A stretch of DNA of 64,000 nucleotides, taken from the NCBI RefSeq assembly GCF_016908325.1, contig NZ_JAFBDR010000008.1:1-64000 (forward strand), written 5' to 3'. How positions within the stretch are numbered: the stretch's first letter is position 1; the number at the start of each line of letters is the position of its first letter. A program made the position numbers and the translations under genes. The notes beneath the pieces are model-generated. The model saw only the letters and a list, made by a program, of their open reading frames with translations. It did no database searches and was not told where the DNA came from. The DNA is from Aquibacillus albus (lineage in GTDB: Bacteria > Bacillota > Bacilli > Bacillales > Amphibacillaceae). Below, in pieces: positions 1 through 8,508 of the stretch.

Positions 1-116
1 GGGTTATTTGGAAGTTCTGTGATAGGTACTTCCATTTTACACTGAAAATGGTGGTTATTTTTCTTTATTTGAACCTATTTACTACACTAGGCACCCAAAA
101 GGAGGGGGTTTTTCCC

Positions 117-989
117 ATGCGTTTTGATGAAGCGTATTCAGGGAAAGTTTTTATTATGTCTCGGCCTAGCCAGGAGGAAGCAAAGGTTGTGATTTATGGG
201 ATGCCGATGGATTGGACGGTAAGTTTTCGACCGGGTTCGAGGTTTGGGCCGAATCGGATCCGAGAAGCTTCGTTAGGATTAGAGGAATATAGTCCATATA
301 TGGATAAGCATCTGGAGGAAGTGAGTTATTTTGATGCGGGTGACATTCCGCTTCCATTCGGAAATCCGCAGCGCAGTTTGGATATGATTCAAGATTATGT
401 TCAGGGTTTATTAAATCAAGGAAAATTTCCATTAGGGTTAGGTGGGGAACATTTAGTTTCCTGGCCAATTTTTCAAGCAATGTACGAAAAGTATAACGAT
501 ATGGCAATTATTCATATTGATGCACATGCAGATCTCCGTGAAGAATACGAAGGGGAGCCGTTGTCTCATTCGACACCGATACGTAAAGCCTGTGGATTAA
601 TAGGACCAGAAAATGTGTATTCCTTTGGTATTCGTTCTGGCATGCGTGAAGAATTTCAATATGCAAAAGACAGCGGCATGCATATGTCCAAATATGAAGT
701 TGTTCGTCCGCTGCGTGAAGTTTTACCAAAGCTAGCCGGCAGAAACGTCTATGTAACGATTGATATTGATGTGTTAGACCCAGCATTTGCTCCTGGTACG
801 GGTACTGCTGAAGCGGGCGGTATCACATCCAAGGAGTTACTGGAAGCGATCCAGCTCATTGCGCAATCGGACATAAACGTTATCGGAGCAGATTTAGTAG
901 AAGTAGCCCCGATTTATGATCCAACCGAACAAACAGTGATTGCCGCTAGTAAATTTATTCGTGAAATGCTATTAGGCTGGATCAAATAA
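117..989 (+). CDS. speB: Agmatinase (agmatine ureohydrolase)
   Basis: Hydrolyses agmatine to putrescine and urea in polyamine synthesis; cytoplasmic, binuclear Mn enzyme of the arginase/ureohydrolase family. The metal-binding motifs are visible: GGEH near residue 110, IHIDAHADLR near 135, and the SFGIRSG and DIDVLDPAFAPGTGT segments further on. The ATG at 117 is chosen because a strong AAAAGGAGGGGG site ends a few bases upstream; it gives 290 residues, the usual length for Bacillus SpeB. An ATG at 48 in the same frame would add 23 hydrophobic residues unlike the family. In B. subtilis speE precedes speB; here the upstream gene would lie outside the window. Identification is firm. Confidence 0.96.
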   Translation: MRFDEAYSGKVFIMSRPSQEEAKVVIYGMPMDWTVSFRPGSRFGPNRIREASLGLEEYSPYMDKHLEEVSYFDAGDIPLPFGNPQRSLDMIQDYVQGLLNQGKFPLGLGGEHLVSWPIFQAMYEKYNDMAIIHIDAHADLREEYEGEPLSHSTPIRKACGLIGPENVYSFGIRSGMREEFQYAKDSGMHMSKYEVVRPLREVLPKLAGRNVYVTIDIDVLDPAFAPGTGTAEAGGITSKELLEAIQLIAQSDINVIGADLVEVAPIYDPTEQTVIAASKFIREMLLGWIK

Positions 990-1020
990 TAAGGGTATTT
1001 CGGGCGCAAATCAGCAAAGC

Positions 1021-1198
1021 GGTTCCTCTTTCCGTTAAAAGGATGAAAAGCAGTTCAAAATAGGATGAAGAGGATCCTGGTTCCGCTAATAGCACAATAT
1101 CAGTAGTTTTTGAGGCTGAAAAAGGCAAATAACGGAACGAGGATCCAAAACTATGCCCAAATCAAGGATTATGTATGATATAACGGAATGAGGATCCG
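1021..1198. repeat. Intergenic repeat, four related units with 51-bp spacing
   Basis: The speB downstream region holds two forward copies of a GGxTCCTxxTTCCGxTAA motif (starting 1021 and 1072, exactly 51 bp apart) and two reverse-complement copies of the same motif, AACGGAAxGAGGATCC (starting 1131 and 1182, again 51 bp apart). Forward and inverted units together could fold into hairpins. No coding region is evident here. The spacing equals that of the repeat arrays near 30.4 kb and 45.9 kb. Confidence 0.75.
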
Positions 1199-1230
1199 AC
1201 AAACCAGCAAAGCTAGACTATCATAGTTGA

Positions 1231-1243
1231 GGGGTCTGACCCC
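1231..1243. repeat. GGGGTCTGACCCC palindrome
   Basis: A 13-bp palindrome with one central unpaired base, between the 51-bp repeats and the AimR-like gene. The same core occurs in four other intergenic regions of this window, in two of them as double copies forming terminators. Here it is a single copy without a T tract, so a terminator role is doubtful. Confidence 0.8.
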
Positions 1244-1374
1244 CTATGGAAAGATTATCCACCATTCTGCTTTCTATGTTACAATTATATTCTGAGTTTA
1301 TGTTTGTTTATTTCAAATTCGTGGAACAAATAGAATTACCAGTCGGTAAAAAAAAGAGAATGGTCGTGATTAAA

Positions 1375-2442
1375 ATGGACAAGCAACAGGGCACGATGCC
1401 GCATGACAATCTAGATAATTTTTCTATCGATGGAAAAGAGCTACCACTTTATCAAGTCTTTCAAATCATCAATGCAACAACAACTAACACGCAACAAGCA
1501 ATCCATCAAATAAAAGATTTTTGTTTATCGACAACGTCTGAGGAAAACTTGCGAACGTCATTAGAATTTCTATATTCATACGGCTTCTTAACGGAGTTGG
1601 ATCAACAAATAGAAAGAAATTTACAAATCGAAAATCCAGTTAACCAACGATGGGCACGGCTGTATCAAATAATTCGTGATCGTAGACAGGAAAAAGCAAA
1701 ACCTTATGACTATACTAGAACAGATAACTATTTAGAAAGATTGGAAGCACTCGACATTCAGGATAAGGAATCAGAGTGCCTAAGAGATTTTCTCTATGTT
1801 TACGCTTATTTTGAACGAAAGCAGTACAGTAAACTAGGAAAATATGCAGATCGAATTTTATTGACACTTCATGAGCTGAAGGATCCAATGATGAAAGAAT
1901 TATTTTCGATACGCTTTGATGAAGTACAGGTCATTTATCATTGGAAAAGAAATGAAATGATTATCGCTCGCAAATTCGGCTATCGAATATTAAATACGAC
2001 AAAAAGTCTTCGAAAAAAAATAGATATTCATAACATGATGGCACTTGGATTTTTATACGATAGCTATGAGTCAGCGATATACCACGTCAATGAAGCGTTG
2101 AAAATTGCCCGAAACATCGATTTTAAGCCAGCAATCGAAGGGATTAAAAATTACACCCTTCCGTTTATATCAGCCTACAATGGAGTAACGGATGGAGTAT
2201 CTTCTGCTGACCAAGCAGAAAAGGCCCACCTTGCATTAGCTAAAGGGGATAAGAAAACGTGTATTCAACTGTTAAGTGAGTTAAAAACATTAACTCCATT
2301 TCAGCAATATTACCTTGGGAAAGCACGTGAGGATCAATCTTTATTGGAGGAATCCTATCAGCGGTTTATGAAGGAGCAGAGTGATTATTTCTTTGCAATG
2401 CTTCCACTTAAAGAGCTAAGGAAAGTGAGAGTCAAAAATTAG
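1375..2442 (+). CDS. AimR-family peptide-receptor-like protein without recognisable HTH
   Basis: An all-helical, TPR-like protein of about 355 residues resembling AimR, the arbitrium peptide receptor of Bacillus phages. Matches to remembered phi3T/SPbeta AimR sequences include the early F-x-x-DGKE segment, the DFCL...SLEFLY segment, and the end pattern of AKGD, YYLGK and FFAMLPLKEL. The AimR N-terminal DNA-binding helices are missing: the family match begins almost at residue 20. The start is uncertain: ATG 1375 or ATG 1360, neither with a strong ribosome site; the frame stays open back to 1246 but that part is not HTH-like. It is paralogous to the gene at 62972 (shared WKRNE, ARK-x-G-x-R, SxIYHxNEA blocks). 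No AimP-like peptide ORF was found in the 190 bases downstream. It may sense a peptide and act by protein contact; that is inference. Confidence 0.75.
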   Translation: MDKQQGTMPHDNLDNFSIDGKELPLYQVFQIINATTTNTQQAIHQIKDFCLSTTSEENLRTSLEFLYSYGFLTELDQQIERNLQIENPVNQRWARLYQIIRDRRQEKAKPYDYTRTDNYLERLEALDIQDKESECLRDFLYVYAYFERKQYSKLGKYADRILLTLHELKDPMMKELFSIRFDEVQVIYHWKRNEMIIARKFGYRILNTTKSLRKKIDIHNMMALGFLYDSYESAIYHVNEALKIARNIDFKPAIEGIKNYTLPFISAYNGVTDGVSSADQAEKAHLALAKGDKKTCIQLLSELKTLTPFQQYYLGKAREDQSLLEESYQRFMKEQSDYFFAMLPLKELRKVRVKN

Positions 2443-2475
2443 GCGCTTCCCATGTCGGGAAGCGCTTCCTGTTTC
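2443..2475 (+). terminator. Hairpin after the AimR-like gene
   Basis: Perfect 9-bp stem GCGCTTCCC/GGGAAGCGC (2443-2451 with 2457-2465) and a 5-base loop, starting right after the stop codon. The following T tract is poor, so termination may be inefficient. Confidence 0.6.
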
Positions 2476-2531
2476 GTGGATGAAAAGGGTGTTGGGTGAA
2501 TCGACAGTCACCGCCCGTCTCTAAGATTTAA

Positions 2532-2600
2532 GTATGCAGCTAAAAAGCTGGCGTTATCTGCATACAATAACTTGAGTTTTTTCCGATTCATTCTTATACT
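2532..2600 (+). promoter_or_regulatory. Promoter of ywiB-argS with upstream inverted repeat
   Basis: TTGAGT (2572-2577), 17-bp spacer, TATACT (2595-2600): a good sigma-A promoter 33 bases before ywiB. Just upstream, GTATGCAG (2532-2539) and CTGCATAC (2558-2565) form an 8-bp inverted repeat. No T-box motif (AGGGTGG) was found, so tRNA-dependent control of argS is not indicated. Confidence 0.65.
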
Positions 2601-2633
2601 TAATTTCGTATCCCATTGATAAGGGGTGGAATA

Positions 2634-3071
2634 ATGACAGTAAATCAGACTTCAGTTAACATAAAATTGACGACGGAAATAAGAGAGCTCGGACAAAAAG
2701 CAACGACAGTAGTGGAAGAAGAGGGGAAGTTTTATCAAAAAGGTCAAACCTCTGTCCTGCAGTTTGTTGAACATCAGGAAGAATCGGATGACATCCATGC
2801 GTTCATTACCATTCAACCAGAAAAAGTAAGTGTAAAGCGTTCGGGTGCAGTCGATATGTATCAAATTTTTCGTAAAAAACAAATAACGGAAAACGTTTAT
2901 CGCCATGAATTTGGCTCGCTTCATATGGAGACGCACACAGACCAAATTACCTATCAGCAACCCGAAAATGGCAAACAAGGAAAACTGTTTATCAGTTATA
3001 CAACAAAATTAAATGGTGAGGGAAACCGTAGGCATCGTTTAACGATAACGTTTAGGGAGGTTTTTTCATGA
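2634..3071 (+). CDS. ywiB: DUF1934 family protein YwiB
   Basis: A 145-residue soluble beta-rich protein of the DUF1934/YwiB family (calycin-like fold in the family), function unknown. It sits directly before argS, as in B. subtilis, and overlaps its start codon by ATGA, so the two are translationally coupled. The ATG at 2634 follows an AAGGGGTGG ribosome site at the right distance; a start 18 bases upstream in frame would bury that site. The visible sequence alternates polar and hydrophobic strands ([26 protein letters not shown]) with no signal peptide or membrane segment. Confidence 0.85.
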   Translation: MTVNQTSVNIKLTTEIRELGQKATTVVEEEGKFYQKGQTSVLQFVEHQEESDDIHAFITIQPEKVSVKRSGAVDMYQIFRKKQITENVYRHEFGSLHMETHTDQITYQQPENGKQGKLFISYTTKLNGEGNRRHRLTITFREVFS

Positions 3072-4738
3072 ATATTATGCAGCAAATTCAAGACACGCTG
3101 AAGGAAGAAATTAAGCAAGCGGTATTAAAAGCAGAGCTGGCAAGTGAAGTAGAGCTACCACCTATCATTTTAGAACAGCCAAAGGACAAAGCACACGGGG
3201 ATTATGCAACCAATATTGCGATGCAGCTAGCTCGAGTTGCTAAAAAAGCACCGCGAATGATTGCAGATGACATTGTCGCACAATTGGATCAGACAAAAGC
3301 ATCGATAACAAAAGTAGAAATTGCTGGACCAGGCTTTATTAACTTTTTTATGGATAATCAATACTTAACAGAGCTTATCCCAACGATTTTATCAGAGGGA
3401 GAGGCATATGGAGCTTCCAACATTGGAAAAGGGCATAAAATCCAAGTTGAGTTTGTATCAGCTAATCCGACTGGGGATCTTCATTTAGGGCATGCACGTG
3501 GTGCGTCTGTTGGGGATGCGCTTTGTAACATCCTAGCGAAGGCTGGATTTGATGTGGAACGAGAATACTATATTAATGATGCTGGAAATCAAATTAACAA
3601 TTTAGCTACATCCGTTGAAGCTCGGTACATGCAGGCCCTCGGGAAAGATTGGGAAATGCCGGAAGATGGTTACCACGGATCGGATATAATTGAACTTGGA
3701 AAAAAATTAGCGGATGAGCACGGGGAAAAATGGGTGCAGGAATCGGAACAAGACCGCTTAGCTTTTTTCCGTGACTATGGTCTAAAGTACGAATTGAAAA
3801 AAATAGAAAAGGATTTAGAGCAGTTTCGTGTTTCCTTTGATCATTGGTTCTCGGAAACATCACTCTATAAAGAGAACAAAATTGAGCCAGCCATCGATAT
3901 GCTACGTAAAACAGGTTACATTTATGAGCAGGATGGTGCAACTTGGTTCCGCTCTACGGACTTTGGAGACGACAAGGATCGTGTGCTAATTAAACAGGAT
4001 GAGAGCTATACGTACTTAACCCCAGACATTGCTTATCATAAAAATAAGCTTGACCGTGGATTTGGTACCTTGATTAATATTTGGGGCGCAGATCATCACG
4101 GATATATCCCGCGGATGCGTGCTGCCATTCAAGCACTAGGTTATACTGCAGATACGTTAGAGGTTGAAATCATTCAAATGGTGAACCTGTTCCAAAATGG
4201 GGAAAAGGTAAAAATGAGTAAACGTACCGGAAAAGCAGTTACGTTGAGAGAGTTGATGGAAGAGGTCGGCATCGATGCCATGCGATATTTCTTTGTGATG
4301 CGTTCGAGTGATTCTCATCTTGATTTTGATATGGACTTGGCTCGATCTAAATCGAATGAGAACCCAGTTTATTATGTGCAGTATGCGCATGCTCGAATTT
4401 CTACAATGCTTAAACAGGCAGAGGAAAAAGGCGTTGATTTAAACGGTGATTTTGATGCTTCTTTATTAACGGCAGAAAAAGAAGAAGAGCTCTTAAAGGT
4501 GCTAGGCGAGTTTACACAAGTTGTTGCCGATGCAGCAACGAACCGGACACCACACTGGATCACGCAGTATGTATTTGATTTAGCATCGAGGTTGCACAGC
4601 TTTTATAATGCGGAAAAGGTATTAGATTTAGAAAATCCAGAACGGACGAAAGCAAGATTAGCACTGATGAAAGCAACAAAAATAACAATCGCTAACGGAC
4701 TTCGTTTAATTGGTGTTCATGCACCAGAAAGCATGTAA
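3068..4738 (+). CDS. argS: Arginyl-tRNA synthetase
   Basis: Charges tRNA-Arg with arginine; class I synthetase, cytoplasmic. The N-terminal additional domain (about 1-110) is followed by the catalytic domain with the HIGH-type motif [10 protein letters not shown] near residue 135 and a full KMSKRTGKA motif near 380, then the helical anticodon-binding domain ending in the conserved [12 protein letters not shown]. Length 556 matches Bacillus ArgS. It overlaps ywiB by four bases and is followed by a strong terminator shared with the convergent cardiolipin synthase gene. Product and start ([14 protein letters not shown], like MNI-x-EQ in B. subtilis) are secure. Confidence 0.97.
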   Translation: MNIMQQIQDTLKEEIKQAVLKAELASEVELPPIILEQPKDKAHGDYATNIAMQLARVAKKAPRMIADDIVAQLDQTKASITKVEIAGPGFINFFMDNQYLTELIPTILSEGEAYGASNIGKGHKIQVEFVSANPTGDLHLGHARGASVGDALCNILAKAGFDVEREYYINDAGNQINNLATSVEARYMQALGKDWEMPEDGYHGSDIIELGKKLADEHGEKWVQESEQDRLAFFRDYGLKYELKKIEKDLEQFRVSFDHWFSETSLYKENKIEPAIDMLRKTGYIYEQDGATWFRSTDFGDDKDRVLIKQDESYTYLTPDIAYHKNKLDRGFGTLINIWGADHHGYIPRMRAAIQALGYTADTLEVEIIQMVNLFQNGEKVKMSKRTGKAVTLRELMEEVGIDAMRYFFVMRSSDSHLDFDMDLARSKSNENPVYYVQYAHARISTMLKQAEEKGVDLNGDFDASLLTAEKEEELLKVLGEFTQVVADAATNRTPHWITQYVFDLASRLHSFYNAEKVLDLENPERTKARLALMKATKITIANGLRLIGVHAPESM

Positions 4739-4747
4739 TAGGAAGTG

Positions 4748-4787
4748 AAAAGGGGTCTGACCCCCATTTGGGGGTCAGACCCCTTTT
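4748..4787. terminator. Bidirectional terminator built from two GGGGTC(T/A)GACCCC copies
   Basis: Perfect 18-bp stem (4748-4765 with 4770-4787) and a 4-base loop, with A tract before and T tract after. It lies between convergent argS and the cardiolipin synthase gene and can serve both. Each arm is one copy of the dispersed GGGGTCWGACCCC palindrome. Confidence 0.9.
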
Positions 4788-4796
4788 TCCATAATA

Positions 4797-6005
4797 TTAC
4801 AATAGTGGTTTGATGAGTTGGGCGATGATTCCGGATAGTTTGGTGTGGAGTGGTTGTTTTTGTACCCAGCGGATGGTGAAGGGTTCGCCTTTGCTAAAGT
4901 CCTGCAAATACAGTGTGCGTAAGTTTTGGATAAATGCTTGATCACCAAGGATTAATGTGTTGATTTCTTTATTCAAAAATACACTTCGCATATCGAAGTT
5001 TGCTGTGCCGATATCACAAAATTGATCATCAATCATAATTACCTTAGGATGGTAAAACCCTTCGTCAAATAAACGAATATCTCCGCCTAACTGGTGCAGT
5101 TTTTTTAAAAACGGAAAAGCTGCTGGTTTAACTAATGGATGATCTGCTTTTTTTGGTACAATTAATCGAATATGAATCCCCCGATCTAAAGCATCGAGTA
5201 TAGCCTGAAACATTCGATTACTTGGGATAAAATATGGTGTACCAATGTATATCTCATCTTGGGCGTACTCCATCCATTCGACTAGTCTATCTTCTAATTG
5301 GCCGCTTTCTGTAACGACAAATTGAATCGATTCCTCCCCTTCACTCGTAGAATCTTGGCCTATATTTTCCTTCACTTTAGGAGGTTTGTCCTGATTTTTT
5401 GTCGTTTCCTTCCAATCATATTGAAAAACAGCAGCGAGCTGTGCGACAGCTTTACCGGTTATTTTAAGGTGATAATCTCGCCAAGGTCCTAGCTTTGGAT
5501 CTTTTCCTAAGTATTCCTTCCCGACGTTGAACCCGCCAACATAGCCAACCTCATCATCAATGACGGTAATCTTCCGATGGTTTCGGCGATTTAATTTATA
5601 AAAGAAATAAGGAAAGGATGGGCAGTGACTATAGGAAAATTGCACACCGCTTGCTTCCAGATCCTTGATTATCTCTTTTTTTAACGAATTGCTTCCGAGC
5701 CGATCCACTAAGAATCGAACCGTAACTCCGGATTCGGCTTTTTCCTTTAAAATCCGATACATTTGCTTAGATATATCATCGTTTCGAACAATAAAAAACA
5801 TCACATCAATATGACTGGTTGCACGCTTCAGTGAATCAAAAAATGCCTCAAAAAAAGTATCTCCTATCGTGTACAAATCATATTCTCCCGATGTTGGCTT
5901 AAAGTGAAAGGCTGGAGCATTTGATTGATACTTTTTGCTTCCTAATGAAAAATCAACAATGAGCAGAACAATGAATAAAAGGACTAGAGATAATAGAAGT
6001 ACCAA
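4797..6005 (-). CDS. cls: Cardiolipin synthase-like phospholipase D protein (YwjE type)
   Basis: Membrane-associated phospholipase-D superfamily enzyme expected to condense phosphatidylglycerol into cardiolipin. One N-terminal membrane helix (residues 2-20) is followed by two PLD domains with intact HxKx4D motifs: HRKITVID near 145 and HPKVIMID near 325, each followed by the G-G/T-x-N segment. Length 402 and neighbourhood (beside fadF) fit B. subtilis YwjE rather than the longer ClsA with two helices. The start is a TTG at 6005 with AAAGGGGA upstream. It is divergent from fadF, separated by about 160 bases containing a FadR-type operator. Confidence 0.88.
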   Translation of the reverse strand: MVLLLSLVLLFIVLLIVDFSLGSKKYQSNAPAFHFKPTSGEYDLYTIGDTFFEAFFDSLKRATSHIDVMFFIVRNDDISKQMYRILKEKAESGVTVRFLVDRLGSNSLKKEIIKDLEASGVQFSYSHCPSFPYFFYKLNRRNHRKITVIDDEVGYVGGFNVGKEYLGKDPKLGPWRDYHLKITGKAVAQLAAVFQYDWKETTKNQDKPPKVKENIGQDSTSEGEESIQFVVTESGQLEDRLVEWMEYAQDEIYIGTPYFIPSNRMFQAILDALDRGIHIRLIVPKKADHPLVKPAAFPFLKKLHQLGGDIRLFDEGFYHPKVIMIDDQFCDIGTANFDMRSVFLNKEINTLILGDQAFIQNLRTLYLQDFSKGEPFTIRWVQKQPLHTKLSGIIAQLIKPLL

Positions 6006-6085
6006 TTAAATTCCCCTTTCAACTGATTGGTACCAATAGGTTTCCCCCTAATATAAAAAAACATGAATCTTGTTAGGAAAAAGAT

Positions 6086-6103
6086 TGATTGAATATTCAT
6101 TCA
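6086..6103. promoter_or_regulatory. FadR (YsiA)-type operator upstream of fadF
   Basis: TGATTGAATATTCATTCA differs at one position from the FadR consensus TGAATGAxTAxTCATTCA that represses fatty-acid degradation operons in B. subtilis and is relieved by long-chain acyl-CoA. It lies 61 bases before fadF. The consensus is from memory; the near-perfect match and the correct target gene support it. Confidence 0.75.
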
Positions 6104-6164
6104 CAAATAAAAGTATACATTATATAGAGCCATCTAAAAATTGAAAAATCCAGGGGGGAAGAGG

Positions 6165-8300
6165 ATGGACGGATTATTATTTCTCAATTGGTTACTGTTT
6201 TTTGCAGTTACTGTTTATGGTGTTTACTTGTTTGTTCGTGTTGTCAAAACCCGGATTGCTTATATCAAGTTGGGAAAAAAATCAGCATTCGATGGGGAAA
6301 TAAAACAGTCGGTGAAAAATATACTTGTGCATGTATTTGGTCAAAAGAAACTGTTAAAGGATAAAAAGTCAGGCATGATTCATGTCATGATGTTTTATGG
6401 TTTTCTTTTAGTACAATTCGGGGCGATTGATTTTATTTATAAAGGATTAATCCCAGGTGCTCACCTTCCGTTTGGTTTTTTGTATGGCGGCTTTACCTTT
6501 TTTCAAGAGCTTGTCACATTGATGATTCTCGTTGCGGTGGTATGGGCGTTTTACCGCCGGTATATCGAAAAGCTTTCTCGTTTAAAGAGGGGATTTAAGG
6601 CAGGAATCGTCTTACTATTCATCGCAACGTTAATGGTTTCTGTGCTTTTTGGAAATGGAATGGCGCGCATCTGGCATGGAGAAGGAACGATATGGACAGA
6701 ACCAGTTGCATCGATAATTGCAAGCGTTTTCTCATTTGTTCCACCTTTAGTGGCAGCTGTGTTATTTTTTATTGCTTGGTGGGTTCATTTAATTGCACTA
6801 CTAGCCTTCTTAGTTTATGTCCCGCAATCGAAGCATGCCCACTTGATTGCTGCTCCGGTCAATGTATTTTTAACTAGACAAAACCCGCCTGGCAAGCTTG
6901 AAAAAATTGATTTTGAGATCGAAGCCGATGAGGAAGAAGAAATATCGTTCGGTGTAGGAAAAATTGAAGAATTTAAGCAGCTGCAGATGATTGATTTTTA
7001 TGCCTGTGTGGAATGTGGACGTTGTACAAACGTTTGTCCTGCCACGGCAACAGGGAAACTGCTGTCGCCGATGGATTTGATCGTTAAGTTGCGAGACCAC
7101 TTAACGTTAACCGGTGCAGCCGTTACTGGAAAATCGCCATGGGTACCTGCTTATGTTTTTTCCGAAACAAAGGGAAATCAATTAGCGGAACAGGCGCGAG
7201 TGAACCGTAATGCAGAGAATGAGGCGGATGCCGGAACGGACGCTGGATACAGCTCTAGTTTAATTGGGGACGTCATCACCGAAGAAGAGCTTTGGGCGTG
7301 TACGACGTGTCGGAATTGTGAGGACCAATGTCCAGTCATGAATGAGCACGTGGATAAAATTATTGATCTTCGCAGATACCTAGTTTTAACAGAAGGGAAG
7401 ATGGACCCAGATGCACAACGAGCCATGATGAACATAGAAAGGCAAGGGAATCCATGGGGGCTGTCCAAAAGGGAAAAGGAAAATTGGCGCGAGTTAGATG
7501 CTACCATTTCCATTCCTACGGTCAAAGAGTTGAAAAAAGAAGACAAATCGTTTGAATATTTGTTCTGGGTTAGCTCGATGGGATCGTTTGATAACCGAAG
7601 CCAAAAGATTGCATTGGCCTTTGCAAAGCTGATGAATGAGGCTGGAATTTCCTTCGCCATATTAGGAAATAAAGAAGGAAACTCTGGTGATACGGCTCGC
7701 CGAATTGGGAATGAATTTTTATTTCAAGAGCTGGCAGAGAAAAACATCAAGGAATTTCAAAAGCATGATGTTAAAAAAATTGTGACGATTGATCCACATG
7801 CATTTAATATTTTTAAAAATGAATATCCAGATTTCGGTTTTGAAGCAGAGGTATATCATCATACACAGCTGTTATATGACTGGGTTCAGAGTGGACGTTT
7901 AAAAGCCAATCATCCCATTTATCAAACATTGACCTACCATGATTCTTGTTATCTAGGAAGGTATAACGGGGTATATGATCCTCCTAGAGAAATTTTAAAA
8001 CGGATTCCTGGTATCGATTTGGTAGAGATGGAACGAAATAGAGAAAACGGGCTGTGCTGTGGTGCTGGCGGCGGCTTAATGTGGATGGAAGAAAAAACAG
8101 GTGATCGAATGAATGTTGCAAGAACGGAGCAGGCAATCCAAGTCAAACCAACCATGATATCGAGTGCCTGTCCGTTTTGTTTAACGATGCTTAGTGATGG
8201 TACGAAAGCAAAAGAGGTAGATGAGGATATCGGTACAATGGATATCGCAGAAATATTAGCGTTATCCGTGTTCGGTAAGAAACAGGAGCAATCAGCATGA
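6165..8300 (+). CDS. fadF: FadF: membrane iron-sulfur electron-transfer oxidoreductase
   Basis: Thought to pass electrons from ETF flavoprotein to menaquinone during fatty-acid beta-oxidation. The N-terminal part (about 1-230) has several membrane helices like the nitrate reductase gamma fold. Two ferredoxin-type clusters follow: CVECGRCTNVCP near residue 285 and CTTCRNCEDQCP near 380. The C-terminal half has two cysteine-rich CCG domains (DSCYLGR; GLCCGAGGG; ACPFCLTML), as in HdrB/GlpC-like proteins. ATG 6165 is preferred, with GGGGGGAAGAGG just upstream; a TTG 24 bases earlier would include the ribosome site. In B. subtilis the operon is fadF-acdA-rpoE; here the acyl-CoA dehydrogenase gene acdA is absent and a terminator follows fadF. 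Confidence 0.92.
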   Translation: MDGLLFLNWLLFFAVTVYGVYLFVRVVKTRIAYIKLGKKSAFDGEIKQSVKNILVHVFGQKKLLKDKKSGMIHVMMFYGFLLVQFGAIDFIYKGLIPGAHLPFGFLYGGFTFFQELVTLMILVAVVWAFYRRYIEKLSRLKRGFKAGIVLLFIATLMVSVLFGNGMARIWHGEGTIWTEPVASIIASVFSFVPPLVAAVLFFIAWWVHLIALLAFLVYVPQSKHAHLIAAPVNVFLTRQNPPGKLEKIDFEIEADEEEEISFGVGKIEEFKQLQMIDFYACVECGRCTNVCPATATGKLLSPMDLIVKLRDHLTLTGAAVTGKSPWVPAYVFSETKGNQLAEQARVNRNAENEADAGTDAGYSSSLIGDVITEEELWACTTCRNCEDQCPVMNEHVDKIIDLRRYLVLTEGKMDPDAQRAMMNIERQGNPWGLSKREKENWRELDATISIPTVKELKKEDKSFEYLFWVSSMGSFDNRSQKIALAFAKLMNEAGISFAILGNKEGNSGDTARRIGNEFLFQELAEKNIKEFQKHDVKKIVTIDPHAFNIFKNEYPDFGFEAEVYHHTQLLYDWVQSGRLKANHPIYQTLTYHDSCYLGRYNGVYDPPREILKRIPGIDLVEMERNRENGLCCGAGGGLMWMEEKTGDRMNVARTEQAIQVKPTMISSACPFCLTMLSDGTKAKEVDEDIGTMDIAEILALSVFGKKQEQSA

Positions 8301-8315
8301 GAAAGCTGTCTCATA

Positions 8316-8357
8316 GGGGTCAGACCCCCTCGTAGTTAGGGGTCAGACCCCTTTTTT
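8316..8357 (+). terminator. Terminator from two GGGGTCAGACCCC copies
   Basis: Two identical 13-bp palindromes (8316-8328, 8339-8351) followed by six T residues. Because each copy is itself nearly palindromic, the two can pair with each other. It follows fadF. Confidence 0.85.
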
Positions 8358-8508
8358 ATGAAAGAAACATACCTACACATGGCTAAAATCTGAAAATAGT
8401 AAGTTAAATGGATGCGTTTCTGTCTAGAATAGGATAACATAGGATTCAGAATGATTAACGCTTCCATGTGATGGGAGCAAGTACATAAATAAAGCCGAGG
8501 TGTTTCTT

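Noticed and set aside
1246-1374. N-terminal extension of the first AimR-like protein carrying its DNA-binding domain
   Set aside because: The upstream in-frame residues are hydrophobic and aromatic-rich, do not resemble an HTH, and lack a ribosome site next to the palindrome.
1375-2442. Complete phage arbitrium module
   Set aside because: No aimP-like peptide ORF, aimX, integrase or phage gene nearby; the gene is flanked by conserved chromosomal genes.
2443-2571. T-box riboswitch upstream of ywiB-argS
   Set aside because: Hairpins are present but the T-box core (AGGGTGG...) and specifier layout are absent.
7178-7660. 160-codon open frame on the minus strand inside fadF
   Set aside because: Antisense shadow of a well-conserved gene with no ribosome site, no family features and composition explained by the sense codons.
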